A DNA stretch of 47,208 nt from Balneolaceae bacterium (lineage in GTDB: Bacteria > Bacteroidota > Rhodothermia > Balneolales > Balneolaceae). Each line of letters starts with the position of its first letter. Position 1 is the first letter of the stretch. The position numbers were made by a program, and so were the translations under genes. Positions 1 to 9,062 of the stretch are shown in pieces. The DNA lies in NCBI GenBank assembly GCA_020832285.1, contig JAFIFB010000039.1:1-47208 (forward strand), given 5' to 3'. Under the pieces are notes generated by a model, which was not told the DNA's origin, ran no database searches, and was given only the letters and a program-made list of their open reading frames with translations.

Positions 1-422
1 TGGAACTTCTCTCTGCCATACACAAATTCGGAACAAAAAAGACAGCACCTGCTGATCACACGGTTCATGGGGGTATTGGGGCTACAATAGAACCGGAGAC
101 CGGAGTTCTTTTAAAAACCAGAATTTATGTCAATGGCAAAGATGAGTATTTGTGTGAACATCCGGACACCGGAGTGAAGATTGAAGGGCTGAAAATTCCA
201 AATTGGAATCGTTCCATTAACCGTTTTCTTGAACTCCTCAATAAACAAGTTTGGATAAGGTACACAGGAGTTGATGCGATACTTACTGAAACAGGATTTA
301 AAATTCTTGAATTAAACTCACTGCCCGGCATTGAACTTTTACAGGATGAGATTCCGATTTTAAGACACTCTGTTACAAAATCATTTTTCAAAGAAGCTGG
401 ACATAAACGAATAAAACCTTAA
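1..422 (+). CDS. Sugar-transfer-associated ATP-grasp protein, C-terminal part (copy 1 of 4)
   Basis: The reading frame is open from base 3 and runs off the left edge, so only the C-terminal 139 residues are present. They align by eye with the last third of the three complete paralogues that follow: an HKFGTKK-like strand, the EHPDTG block, the WIRYTGVDAILTE segment and the terminal ILELNSLPG motif. In ATP-grasp enzymes the Glu and Asn of the E-x-N motif bind magnesium-ATP, and both are kept. The family (sugar-transfer-associated ATP-grasp, Pfam ATPgrasp_ST) is predicted to act in cell-surface polysaccharide synthesis; the substrate is unknown. This copy is more diverged than copies 2 and 3. 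The array may continue to the left of the window. Confidence 0.85.
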   Translation, partial: ELLSAIHKFGTKKTAPADHTVHGGIGATIEPETGVLLKTRIYVNGKDEYLCEHPDTGVKIEGLKIPNWNRSINRFLELLNKQVWIRYTGVDAILTETGFKILELNSLPGIELLQDEIPILRHSVTKSFFKEAGHKRIKP

Positions 423-656
423 GCCTCTTTTATTAACAGCATTAGAATTATTTTTACTCTTATTTCGATTTTTTTCTGATTAAATTCGTCAGTTTGAGCG
501 CAGGCATCCGGAGTCAAAAAGCTGTATATCAACTTTTCCCCTAAACTCACACTTGGGATTGTTTAGTAAGGGGTGCGCAAGGTAGGCTCTTTGTGACGTA
601 TTCAAAAAATTTGATCAATTCATATGTTGAATTAAGATTCTAAATTCTTGACCAGG

Positions 657-703
657 CTGTTTTGCTATTCCTGTAAAAATAAACTCACATAATTGCTCAA
701 TAC
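657..703 (+). promoter_or_regulatory. Conserved upstream block of ATP-grasp copy 2
   Basis: These 47 bases directly before the start codon at 704 match, with a few substitutions and no gaps, the 47 bases before the start codon at 1967. Both begin CTGTTTTGCTATTCCTGT and continue into an A-rich stretch containing AATAAACT. Non-coding conservation of this kind suggests a duplicated promoter and leader. The promoter elements themselves were not resolved. Confidence 0.5.
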
Positions 704-1756
704 ATGAAATCTTTATTTTCATTAATCAATGCGTTAAAACAGAACTACAAAACCTTTCAATACTTCTGGCAAAATGAAAAGACAAACAGCGATGAAGAGG
801 TTTCTTTAAAAGAGAGAATGTGGCTCTGGAGGAATGGTTTTAATACATTTCACAAAAACCGTTATGGTTTGACGAAAGAAAATTTCCATCTATATCTGGA
901 TACGTGGAGATATAAAAAAAATGCCTCTTCTTTTAATGGAATATTTAATAAAATTATAGATAATAAAGCGATGATTCCATTCCTTTTACCGGAGAAACTG
1001 ACCTGTAAAAACTACATTATTTTTGAAAATGGGAAGTATGCAGGTGCAAATATCGAAATTGAAGGTTCTGTTGAGAATTTTTTAATAGAACAAGTCAGAC
1101 GGAAAGAATATATCTACAAACCAGTCTTTTCTTCTCTTGGATCTGGGGTAATTTTGCTAACTGAAGAGAACCTTAAGCGTGTTTTGGGTTTTACACGATT
1201 AAAGAAAAAAACAGCGATTATATCTGAAAAATTGTATAATCTTCCCTATTCGGACCAGATATTTTCGGGTTGTACGAATACAATTCGCATCAATGTTATG
1301 AGAGATCCAAATACCAACATACTATTTTTGCTGGATGCAAAACATAAAATTGGTACAAATAAATCAGTGCCAGTAGATAACTGGAGCAAGGGAGGAATAC
1401 TTTTCTATATAGACATTGAAAATGGCAAGTTTATACAAGGGTTTCAGAAAAACGCAAAAGGACAAACCGAAACCATATCACATCACCCCGATACGAACTC
1501 ACCGATCACAGGGGTGCAAATCCCCGGCTGGAACGATGCGGTGATTGAGCTGCTTGATGAACTGAATAAATTAGCCTGGCTACGATACACGGGAATCGAC
1601 GCTGTTTTAACCGGTGATGGGTTTAAAATTATCGAACTGAATTCAGTGCCTGATATCGAAGGGGTGCAATCCAGAATACCCCTTTATAAAGATACCCGGA
1701 CCCGGGCTTTTTTAGAAAATGTGGGAGTTAAACCTAGAAGAAAAATTGAAAATTAA
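704..1756 (+). CDS. Sugar-transfer-associated ATP-grasp protein (copy 2 of 4)
   Basis: Complete 350-residue soluble protein with no signal peptide. The N-terminal part (about 1-110) carries a conserved DTWRYKKN / NGIFNK-IDNK-PFLLP block shared by all complete copies. The ATP-grasp part follows: Lys139 in YIYKP with the SSLGSGV glycine loop is the expected ATP-binding lysine, ISEKL is the next strand, and E311-x-N313 in IIELNSVP is the expected magnesium site. The family is linked to synthesis of cell-surface polysaccharides; the ligated substrates are not known. Copy 3 is the closest relative, about four-fifths identical by eye, and a 47-base stretch (1241-1287 against 2504-2550) differs at one base. 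The ATG at 704 is supported by the identical start context of copy 3. Confidence 0.9.
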   Translation: MKSLFSLINALKQNYKTFQYFWQNEKTNSDEEVSLKERMWLWRNGFNTFHKNRYGLTKENFHLYLDTWRYKKNASSFNGIFNKIIDNKAMIPFLLPEKLTCKNYIIFENGKYAGANIEIEGSVENFLIEQVRRKEYIYKPVFSSLGSGVILLTEENLKRVLGFTRLKKKTAIISEKLYNLPYSDQIFSGCTNTIRINVMRDPNTNILFLLDAKHKIGTNKSVPVDNWSKGGILFYIDIENGKFIQGFQKNAKGQTETISHHPDTNSPITGVQIPGWNDAVIELLDELNKLAWLRYTGIDAVLTGDGFKIIELNSVPDIEGVQSRIPLYKDTRTRAFLENVGVKPRRKIEN

Positions 1757-1804
1757 ATAGAATAAACTTGCAATTACTTCGGATGGCTTTGAATAAGACA
1801 TTTT

Positions 1805-1850
1805 CCAGACGAGACCCTGATATCGTCTGGCTGCCCATGCGGCCAGCCAG
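1805..1850 (+). other. Two overlapping, mutually exclusive stem-loops
   Basis: Between copies 2 and 3, CCAGACGA (1805-1812) pairs with TCGTCTGG (1823-1830), and CTGGCTG (1827-1833) pairs with CAGCCAG (1844-1850). The two stems share 1827-1830, so only one can form at a time. No T-run follows, so this is not a standard terminator. It could be an attenuator-like switch or a decayed repeat. Confidence 0.4.
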
Positions 1851-1919
1851 TCGAACTTTATAATGGAAGTTTAAAACCTGAAAATTTATACAATCTGTGC
1901 GTAACTAAAGTTTATAAGA

Positions 1920-1966
1920 CTGTTTTGCTATTCCTGTTAAAATAAACTTATATAATCGCCCAAAAC
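1920..1966 (+). promoter_or_regulatory. Conserved upstream block of ATP-grasp copy 3
   Basis: Counterpart of 657-703. It starts with the same CTGTTTTGCTATTCCTGT and ends at the ATG at 1967, with the same length and no gap. The similarity stops upstream of this block, so the duplicated unit appears to have been the gene plus about 47 bases of leader. Confidence 0.5.
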
Positions 1967-3028
1967 ATGAGATCTTTTTTTTCATTAATCAATGCCTTAG
2001 ATAAAAACTACAAAACCTTGCTTTTTTTCTGGAATAATGAAAAGAGGAAAAGCGAAGAAGAGGTCTCTTTAAAAGAGAGGCTGTGGCTCTGGAAAAATGG
2101 TTTTAATACTTTTCAAAAAAGCCGTTATGGTTTGACTAAAGAAAATATTCATCTTTATCTGGATACATGGAGATATAAAAAAAATGCAGAAGCTTACAAT
2201 GGAATCTTTAATAAAGTAATAGATAACAAAGCAATGATTCCATTCCTGTTGCCAAAGAACCTCACTTGTGAAAACTATATTATTTTTGAAAAAGGGAAAT
2301 ATGCAGGGGCAAATTTTGATATTGATGGTTCTGTTGAAAATTTTTTAATGGAACAAGTCAAACAAAAAGAATATATCTACAAACCAGTCTATTCTTCACT
2401 TGGATCTGGGGTTATTTTGCTAACTGAAGAAAATATCAAGCGTGTATTGGGTTTTGCACGATTAAAGAAAAAAACAGCAATCATATCTGAAAAGTTGTAC
2501 AATCTTCCCTATTCGGACCAGATTTTTTCGGGTTGTACGAATACAATTCGAATCAATGTTATCAGAGATCCTAAAACGAATCAACTTTATTTACTGGATG
2601 CAAATCAAAAATTCGGCACAAATAAATCTGCCCCTGTAGATAACTTTGGCAAGGGCGCACTTCTTTTTAATATAGATATAGAGAATGGCACCCTTCTGGA
2701 GGGATATCAGAAAAACGAAGAGGGATATACCAAGACTATATCACATCATCCCGATACCAACTTGCCAATAACCGGGATACAAATTCCAGGCTGGAAAGAT
2801 GCTGTGAATAATCTGCTTCAGGAACTGAATAAATTAGTCTGGCTCCGTTATTCGGGTATCGATGCAGTTTTAACCAGGGATGGTTTTAAAATTATTGAAC
2901 TGAATTCAATACCGGGCCTTGAAGGGGTGCAATCCAGAATACCGCTATTTAAAGATCCGCGAACCCGTGCTTTTTTGAATAGTGTAGGTATTCAGCCAAG
3001 AAAAAAAATTGAAAATTCACCTGAATGA
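1967..3028 (+). CDS. Sugar-transfer-associated ATP-grasp protein (copy 3 of 4)
   Basis: Complete 353-residue paralogue of the preceding gene with the same domain order: N-terminal RYKKN/NGIFNK/PFLLP region, YIYKPVYSSLGSGV with the ATP-binding lysine, the NTIRIN strand, and the ATP-grasp IIELNSIPG motif near the C terminus. No membrane segment or signal peptide is visible, so it should act in the cytoplasm on a precursor. Differences from copy 2 are spread over the protein but cluster around residues 210-260 (after the VDN motif), where substrate-specificity loops may lie. It has its own conserved leader rather than a tight operon spacing. Function in surface glycan synthesis is family-level inference. 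Confidence 0.9.
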   Translation: MRSFFSLINALDKNYKTLLFFWNNEKRKSEEEVSLKERLWLWKNGFNTFQKSRYGLTKENIHLYLDTWRYKKNAEAYNGIFNKVIDNKAMIPFLLPKNLTCENYIIFEKGKYAGANFDIDGSVENFLMEQVKQKEYIYKPVYSSLGSGVILLTEENIKRVLGFARLKKKTAIISEKLYNLPYSDQIFSGCTNTIRINVIRDPKTNQLYLLDANQKFGTNKSAPVDNFGKGALLFNIDIENGTLLEGYQKNEEGYTKTISHHPDTNLPITGIQIPGWKDAVNNLLQELNKLVWLRYSGIDAVLTRDGFKIIELNSIPGLEGVQSRIPLFKDPRTRAFLNSVGIQPRKKIENSPE

Positions 3029-3166
3029 AGGTACTTTTTTCAGCGATTATTTTGGCCTGGTCTGTTGCTCCAAGAGGTCATTCAACCTTTTTAAAAGAAA
3101 CTTGTTATTGTAAGACCGAAACCGGATTATTTTTAATGGATAATTCAAAAATATGCTTTGAAGTAA

Positions 3167-4240
3167 ATGATGCTGTTCTCATATTTTAATAAACTGCGAT
3201 GGCATATTACGGTGTATAAATACTTTTTGGGGAAAGAAAAATCATACCAAAGCCAGGAAGTGCCTCTAAGAGACAAGATTTGGCTTTGGCAAAATGGTTT
3301 CAATTCTTTTAGCAAGAGACAAGACGGAGTCACTAGAAGTAACAGTCATTTATATCTTGATACTTTACGATACAAAAAATATCACCGCAGATATAACGGA
3401 CTTTTTCATAAAGCAATTGATAATAAGGCTCTGTTGCCATTTCTGTTACCCGAAAACCTGATTCCTGAAGATTATTGTATTTTTAAAAATGGTAAATTTA
3501 TCGGCAGTAATGTTGAAATTGAAGGCCCGGCAGAAGGTTATCTGAAAAAGAAAATGGCTCTAAAGCCATTTATTTATAAACCTGTTTATTCTTCACTTGG
3601 TATTGGTATTATTGAATTAAACCAGGAGAATTTTAATCGTGTACTGGGTTTTGCGAAGGCGAAAAACAGAACCTTCATTATTAGTGAGAAGGTGCAAAAT
3701 CAAGCGTATTCCGCAAAATTTTTTAATGGTTCAACAAATACGATTCGCTTTCATTTGATGAGAGACCCGGCAACCCATAAGTTATTCATTTATGATACTA
3801 TACATAAAATTGGCACTCAAAAATCTACTCCGGTGGATAACTGGAGTAAAGGCGGGTGCTATTTTCATATCGATAAAGAATCTGGCAAAATTGGAAGTGG
3901 CCTTTTAAAAACTGATGACAATAAAATAAAAGTAATTACGCACCATCCTGATACCGGCATTCAAATAACGGGAATACAAATTCCGGGGTGGAAACATAAA
4001 GTGAATAATCTTCTGAATGAGCTTAATAAACATATTTGGCTTCGATATACAGGTATAGATGCAGTATTAACCGAACAGGGTTTTAAAATTTTAGAATTGA
4101 ATTCCCTGCCTGATTTGGATGGGCTGCAAGCAAAAAAACCAATCTTCAGTGATCCTCAGGCAGCAGCCTTTTTCGAAAATGCAGGGGTATATCCCAAGCA
4201 GAAAAGAGAATCAGTAAAGTTTTTCAGCTTTTTCGGCTGA
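3167..4240 (+). CDS. Sugar-transfer-associated ATP-grasp protein (copy 4 of 4)
   Basis: Complete 357-residue paralogue, more distant from copies 2 and 3 than those are from each other. The family core is intact: RYKKYHRRYNGLFHKAIDNK, then FIYKPVYSSLGIGI with the ATP lysine, NTIRFHLMRDP, and ILELNSLPD at the C-terminal end. Two adjacent ATG codons (3167 and 3170) could start it. The upstream 47-bp block of copies 2 and 3 is absent. The last 30 bases overlap the 3' end of proC on the opposite strand, and the final residues (SVKFFSFFG) are unlike the other copies, so the tail has probably drifted into the neighbouring gene. Confidence 0.88.
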   Translation: MMLFSYFNKLRWHITVYKYFLGKEKSYQSQEVPLRDKIWLWQNGFNSFSKRQDGVTRSNSHLYLDTLRYKKYHRRYNGLFHKAIDNKALLPFLLPENLIPEDYCIFKNGKFIGSNVEIEGPAEGYLKKKMALKPFIYKPVYSSLGIGIIELNQENFNRVLGFAKAKNRTFIISEKVQNQAYSAKFFNGSTNTIRFHLMRDPATHKLFIYDTIHKIGTQKSTPVDNWSKGGCYFHIDKESGKIGSGLLKTDDNKIKVITHHPDTGIQITGIQIPGWKHKVNNLLNELNKHIWLRYTGIDAVLTEQGFKILELNSLPDLDGLQAKKPIFSDPQAAAFFENAGVYPKQKRESVKFFSFFG

Positions 4241-5032
4241 AGTCAAAATCCCTTTGATCATTGCTGAGCTGAAGCCACCGTGTTCCATCTGATTAAGTCC
4301 AGAAATCGTGCAGCCTTTTGGTGTAGTTACACGGTCAATTTCATACTCGGGGTGATTATGCATCGCAGCAAGCAGACTGGCCGCTCCCTTTGCGGTTTGC
4401 GTTGACATAGCCAGAGATTCCTGCGAATTAAAACCGATTTCAATTCCACCCTGTGATGCAGCCCGGATAGCCCTCAGGAAAAAGGCAATTCCACATGCAC
4501 AAAGAGCTGTAGCTGATGTCATCTGCTCTTCGCGGATAACCTGGGTTTCGCCTACGGTATCAAATATCGCTTTGGTTACTTCGATCGATTTTGGATCGGT
4601 AGATTCCGAACAGATACAAGTCATCGATTCCCGGATAGCAATGGCCGTGTTTGGCATAGCACGGGTTACAGGCAGGTTTTTTGGCATTTTCTCAATAATA
4701 TCAGCAATACGTGCACCCGATACCACTGAGATCAAAATATGTTTTTCAGGGTTTACGGCTGGTGCTATTTCAGCCAGAAGTCCGTCCAGTTGATGAGGCT
4801 CTACGCAGACTATCAGAATGTCAGCCTTATTCACGGTTTCAATATTGTCTGAACTGACCTGAAACCCTTTTTCCTTATAACCGTTCAATTGCTCCACACG
4901 CCTTCGTGTAAGGTAGATCTTTTCAGTTTTGAAAATTCCCGAAGCATTCAAACCATTTGCAATGGAACAACCTATATTACCTGCTCCCAATATAGCAGCA
5001 CTTTTTTTACTGAAATCCATGTTATTACTCAT
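4211..5032 (-). CDS. proC: Pyrroline-5-carboxylate reductase
   Basis: Reduces 1-pyrroline-5-carboxylate to L-proline with NAD(P)H, the last step of proline synthesis. The 273-residue length is typical. The N-terminal Rossmann motif GAGNIG follows a short lead (about residues 14-20), and the C-terminal dimerisation domain has the family signature VTTPKGCTISGL. The ALCACGIAFF helix before it also fits. The start could be the first ATG (5032) or the one four codons inside; both sit behind an A/T-rich leader without a clear Shine-Dalgarno site. It converges on ATP-grasp copy 4 with a 30-base 3' overlap and is probably transcribed alone. Confidence 0.93.
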   Translation of the reverse strand: MSNNMDFSKKSAAILGAGNIGCSIANGLNASGIFKTEKIYLTRRRVEQLNGYKEKGFQVSSDNIETVNKADILIVCVEPHQLDGLLAEIAPAVNPEKHILISVVSGARIADIIEKMPKNLPVTRAMPNTAIAIRESMTCICSESTDPKSIEVTKAIFDTVGETQVIREEQMTSATALCACGIAFFLRAIRAASQGGIEIGFNSQESLAMSTQTAKGAASLLAAMHNHPEYEIDRVTTPKGCTISGLNQMEHGGFSSAMIKGILTSAEKAEKLY

Positions 5033-5448
5033 ATTTTTTTAAAAGTTGTGAAATAGATGCCGAAACAGAAAACAATGACTCTGTATGATTCACATTGGCC
5101 GACAATATGTTGAAAAATATTTTAATATTTGTTTGATGGTGCTTATTGGCAGACATAGTGATAATAACAATCAACATATATTTGTGAAAAATGCAGGTCA
5201 AATTATCTTCCGCACAAGGAACTAACTAAACAAATACAGGTTCAATAACCAACCTTTTTGGCATAAAAATTACTTAAAAAAAGAAAAGCGCTTCCATTAT
5301 TTTCTTGGAAGAATAGCAAAAATAACTTGTAGGGCGTGTTTAGTTTGGCTAAAATTAAGGTTGTTTTGAATTGGGGTTTGATTGGAGCTTGTTAAAAAGA
5401 TAGTTTAAATAAATCTCCCCATTGTAAGGTTGTAACCGAATAATATAC
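5033..5448. other. Divergent intergenic region between proC and thrA
   Basis: About 416 bases that must hold promoters for proC (leftward) and thrA (rightward). One small hairpin is visible, CTTCCA (5291-5296) with TGGAAG (5306-5311). I looked for a threonine-rich leader peptide with terminator, as in enteric thr operons, and saw none. No gene is evident. Confidence 0.5.
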
Positions 5449-7923
5449 ATGAGAATTTTAAAATTTGGCGGGAGCTCAGTAGGCACGCCTGATGCACTGC
5501 AAAAAGTTGTTAACATTATTGAGACCAGGCAGAAAAAGGACCGGCTTGTGGTTGTGGTTTCTGCATTCAGAGGTGTAACAGATCAATTAATTGACATGGC
5601 CGCACTGGCTGCAAAAGGGGATCAGTCATACCTTTCCATCCTCAATGGAATTGAAGAGCGACATTATAAAACCATTAATGAACTGTTCCCGGCAAGCAAA
5701 AGGAGTGAAGTTATCACATCCTTTAAAATGATGCTGAATGAGCTGGATGATGTGCTGCAGGGGGTGTACCTGATTCGTGAACTTACCAAAAAAACTCTCG
5801 ACTTTATTGTGGGCTTCGGCGAGCGGTTTTCTGCATTGATACTATCGCGGTTACTCGTCTCTAAAGGAATTTCTGCTGTTTTTTCTGATACAAGAAAATT
5901 GATCAAGACAGATAACAATTTCGGTTCGGCCAGAATTATTACTGCAATTACATTTCAAAATATTCGTGAATTTATTGAAGAAACCGATTCGGATATTATC
6001 GTTGCAACCGGATTTATCTCTTCCACAATGGATGATGAGTCTACCACTCTGGGACGCGGCGGATCGGATTATACCGCCTCAATATTCGGGGCTGCATTAC
6101 TGGCTGAGGTGATCGAAATCTGGACCGATGTAGACGGGCTGATGACAGCTGATCCCCGTAAAGTGAAGAACGCTTTTTCAGTTGATTTTGCATCATACGA
6201 AGAGGCGATGGAACTCTCACACTTTGGGGCCAAGGTGATCTATCCGCCAACCATTCAACCCGCACTGAAATCGGCCATTCCGATTCTCATCAAAAACACG
6301 TTTAAACCTGAGCATCCCGGAACGTGGATAAAAAGAGAGGTGAAGGAGAAAAACGGAATAATCCGTGGGATGTCGTCTATCGAACACGTATCTTTGATAA
6401 CTATCAAAGGAAGCGGAATGATTGGTGTATCAGGTGTTTCTGCGAGGATGTTTGGTGCGCTTGCAAAAGAAAACATTAATATCATTCTCATTACACAATC
6501 CTCATCGGAGCATACAATTACCGTGGCTATTTTGCCGGGCGATGCAGCGACAGCCAAAAAGACCATAGCAGAAGAGTTCAGTGAAGAAATCAGTGCAGAT
6601 ATTATTGATGAAATTCGCGTTGAACGAGATCTTTCAGTTATCGCCGTTGTGGGAGACAACATGCGGCAAATTCCGGGAATTGCCGGACGTGTTTTTAATG
6701 CACTGGGCAGAAACGGTATAAATATTGTTGCAATAGCACAGGGGTCATCCGAAAGAAATATCTCTTTTGTTGTAGACAGGAAAAATGAAAAAAAAGCAAT
6801 GAATACACTGCACGACGCCTTTTTCTTGTCGGGCGTTAAAACGATGAATCTCTTCCTGGTGGGAACCGGTTTAATCGGAAGTACACTCCTCAAAATTATC
6901 AGTGAACAGGAAAAAGAGCTCTACAAAGAGTACCAGATTGATCTGAATCTGAAAGGGGTAGCTAACAGTAAACAAATGCTTTTGAGTGATGAAGCCATTC
7001 CTCTGGATGACTGGAACTCCAGGCTTTCTGACAAAGGGAAAGCAACCGATCTGAAAGATTTTGTAGCTGAAATGAGATCGATGAATCTGCCAAACTCCGT
7101 ATTTATTGACTGTACGGCCAGTGCCGATATTTACCCGTTTTATGATGAAATATTAACGGCCAGTATCTCTGTGGTTACTCCGAACAAAAAAGCCAATTCT
7201 ACAACTCAGAAAATTTTTACCCGGCTCCATCAAACTGCCAGAAAACATAACTGTGCGTACCGGTATGAGACGAATGTGGGAGCAGGCCTGCCGATTATCG
7301 GCACCATTAATGAAATGGTAACCACGGGCGACAGTATAGAGAAAATTGAAGGTGTCCTTTCCGGTACTCTCAGCTATCTCTTTAATACTTACGATGGTTC
7401 GGTGCCGTTTAGTGAACTGGTAAAACAAGCACGTGATAAAGGCTATACAGAACCCGATCCCCGTGAAGATCTCAACGGACACGATGTTGGACGAAAACTG
7501 CTGATTCTGGCCAGGGTATCTGGTTATGAACTGGAATTTGATGATATTGACATCCAGAATCTGGTTCCTGAAAATGCAAGAGATGCCGATAATATCGAAC
7601 AGTTTTTTGAACTTTTGGAAGAATCAGACAATGAATTCGCTGCACTTGCAAAAAAAGCAACTGATGCAGAAAAAAAACTGTGCTACATCGCCCGGTTTGA
7701 AGACAACAAAGCCGTGGTAAAGCTCGAACAGGTCGATATCAGGCATCCGTTTTATAACCTCTCGGGAACTGACAATATTCTGGCCATCTATTCCTCTCAT
7801 TACGATGAAAATCCGCTGGTGGTTAAAGGGCCGGGAGCCGGAGCTTATGTTACATCAGCGGGAATTATTTCCGATATTTTACGAGTAGCCAATACCAAAG
7901 CTTACAGTAACGCCGGATATTAA
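5449..7923 (+). CDS. thrA: Bifunctional aspartokinase / homoserine dehydrogenase
   Basis: Catalyses the first and third steps of the aspartate pathway to threonine and methionine: phosphorylation of aspartate, and reduction of aspartate semialdehyde to homoserine. The 824 residues match the length of fused ThrA proteins. Order: aspartokinase domain with KFGGSS at residues 4-9 and the TLGRGGSDYTA segment, two ACT regulatory repeats (about 310-460), then homoserine dehydrogenase starting at LFLVGTGLIGSTLL with the GVLSGTLSYLFN and YTEPDPREDLNGHDVGRK signatures. ACT domains imply feedback control by an end product, most likely threonine. thrB starts 10 bases after the stop, so the two are surely co-transcribed. 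Confidence 0.96.
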   Translation: MRILKFGGSSVGTPDALQKVVNIIETRQKKDRLVVVVSAFRGVTDQLIDMAALAAKGDQSYLSILNGIEERHYKTINELFPASKRSEVITSFKMMLNELDDVLQGVYLIRELTKKTLDFIVGFGERFSALILSRLLVSKGISAVFSDTRKLIKTDNNFGSARIITAITFQNIREFIEETDSDIIVATGFISSTMDDESTTLGRGGSDYTASIFGAALLAEVIEIWTDVDGLMTADPRKVKNAFSVDFASYEEAMELSHFGAKVIYPPTIQPALKSAIPILIKNTFKPEHPGTWIKREVKEKNGIIRGMSSIEHVSLITIKGSGMIGVSGVSARMFGALAKENINIILITQSSSEHTITVAILPGDAATAKKTIAEEFSEEISADIIDEIRVERDLSVIAVVGDNMRQIPGIAGRVFNALGRNGINIVAIAQGSSERNISFVVDRKNEKKAMNTLHDAFFLSGVKTMNLFLVGTGLIGSTLLKIISEQEKELYKEYQIDLNLKGVANSKQMLLSDEAIPLDDWNSRLSDKGKATDLKDFVAEMRSMNLPNSVFIDCTASADIYPFYDEILTASISVVTPNKKANSTTQKIFTRLHQTARKHNCAYRYETNVGAGLPIIGTINEMVTTGDSIEKIEGVLSGTLSYLFNTYDGSVPFSELVKQARDKGYTEPDPREDLNGHDVGRKLLILARVSGYELEFDDIDIQNLVPENARDADNIEQFFELLEESDNEFAALAKKATDAEKKLCYIARFEDNKAVVKLEQVDIRHPFYNLSGTDNILAIYSSHYDENPLVVKGPGAGAYVTSAGIISDILRVANTKAYSNAGY

Positions 7924-7933
7924 AAAAAGACCC

Positions 7934-8893
7934 ATGCCCAATCACTCAATAGAAGTTAAAGCCTTCGCACCTGCAACGGTGGCCAATGTGGGGTGCGGAT
8001 TTGATGTGCTCGGATTTGCCATACACGATCTGGGAGATACGGTTACTGCTGTTCTTTCGGATAAACCGGGTGTAAGAATCATAAAGATAACCGGTGATGG
8101 CGGACGTCTGCCTGTCGAAACAGAAAAAAATACGGCCGGTCTTGCCGTGCAGGCACTGTTGAAAAAGACCGGCAAATTGGATGAAACCGGGATTGAACTC
8201 TCCATCGAAAAAAAGATGCCTCTTGGTAGCGGTCTGGGTTCAAGTGCGGCCAGTTCTGTAGCTGCTGTAGTGGCTGTAAACGCTCTACTTGGAGAGCCTT
8301 TTTCAAAAAATGAATTACTTCCCTTTGCTGTTGAAGGTGAATTGGCTGCCAGCGGAACCGCCCATGCCGATAATGTTGCGGCTGCACTTTTCGGCGGGTT
8401 TATCCTGGTCAAAAACCATCAGCCTCCCGATGTGATCTCCCTGCACACTCCCGACAAACTGCACTGCACGCTGATTCATCCCGGGATAGAAATTCAGACA
8501 AAAAACAGCCGGATGATTCTAAAAAAACAGGTTTCTCTGGAGAAGGCTGTTACCCAGTGGGGAAATGTCGGAGCACTCATTGCCGGCCTGTACACAGAGG
8601 ATTATGACCTGATTGGCCGCTCCCTCCACGATGAAATAATTGAGCCTGTGCGCTCGCTTCTGATACCTGGTTTCGGTCGAATGAAAGCCGCTGCAATGGA
8701 TGCCGGTGCCCTTGGATGCAGCATATCCGGATCTGGTCCTTCTGTATTTGCTCTCAGTACATCCAAATCTGAAGCAGAAACCATCGGCCGAAAAATGGGG
8801 GATGTTCTCGATGAAATAGGATTGGAATTTGATATTCATATTTCCAAAATCAACACTCAAGGTGCAGCTGTTGAGGTAAAAAGAAATGTATAA
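7934..8893 (+). CDS. thrB: Homoserine kinase
   Basis: Phosphorylates homoserine to O-phosphohomoserine, the substrate of threonine synthase. It is a 319-residue GHMP kinase. The N-terminal FAPATVANVGCGFDVLGFA segment is typical of ThrB, and the ATP-binding loop PLGSGLGSSAAS lies near residues 93-105. A C-terminal GCSISGSGPSVFAL motif completes the GHMP signature. It follows thrA by 10 bases and precedes thrC by 169 bases. Confidence 0.95.
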   Translation: MPNHSIEVKAFAPATVANVGCGFDVLGFAIHDLGDTVTAVLSDKPGVRIIKITGDGGRLPVETEKNTAGLAVQALLKKTGKLDETGIELSIEKKMPLGSGLGSSAASSVAAVVAVNALLGEPFSKNELLPFAVEGELAASGTAHADNVAAALFGGFILVKNHQPPDVISLHTPDKLHCTLIHPGIEIQTKNSRMILKKQVSLEKAVTQWGNVGALIAGLYTEDYDLIGRSLHDEIIEPVRSLLIPGFGRMKAAAMDAGALGCSISGSGPSVFALSTSKSEAETIGRKMGDVLDEIGLEFDIHISKINTQGAAVEVKRNV

Positions 8894-8897
8894 TCTT

Positions 8898-8941
8898 CTG
8901 TAAAATACCATGTAAATCACTTCACATCAATCATTTTACAG
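8898..8941 (+). repeat. Inverted repeat between thrB and thrC
   Basis: CTGTAAAAT (8898-8906) is the perfect reverse complement of ATTTTACAG (8933-8941), with a 26-base spacer. It starts just after the thrB stop. There is no T-run, so termination is doubtful; mRNA processing or stabilisation between thrB and thrC is possible. Confidence 0.35.
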
Positions 8942-9062
8942 ATCGACTTAAAAAACTTCTACATGTTGTGAATATTATTTCCATAAATTACTTCTCACAA
9001 AACATAGCACATGCATCTCGCTTGTGCTTCTCTGATTTCCAGATCGAAAAATTGATCAATCC

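Noticed and set aside
5033-5448. Possible threonine attenuator before thrA
   Set aside because: No short frame rich in threonine or isoleucine codons and no terminator were found.
6255-6893. 212-codon frame on the minus strand
   Set aside because: Antisense to the ACT region of thrA; no family likeness.
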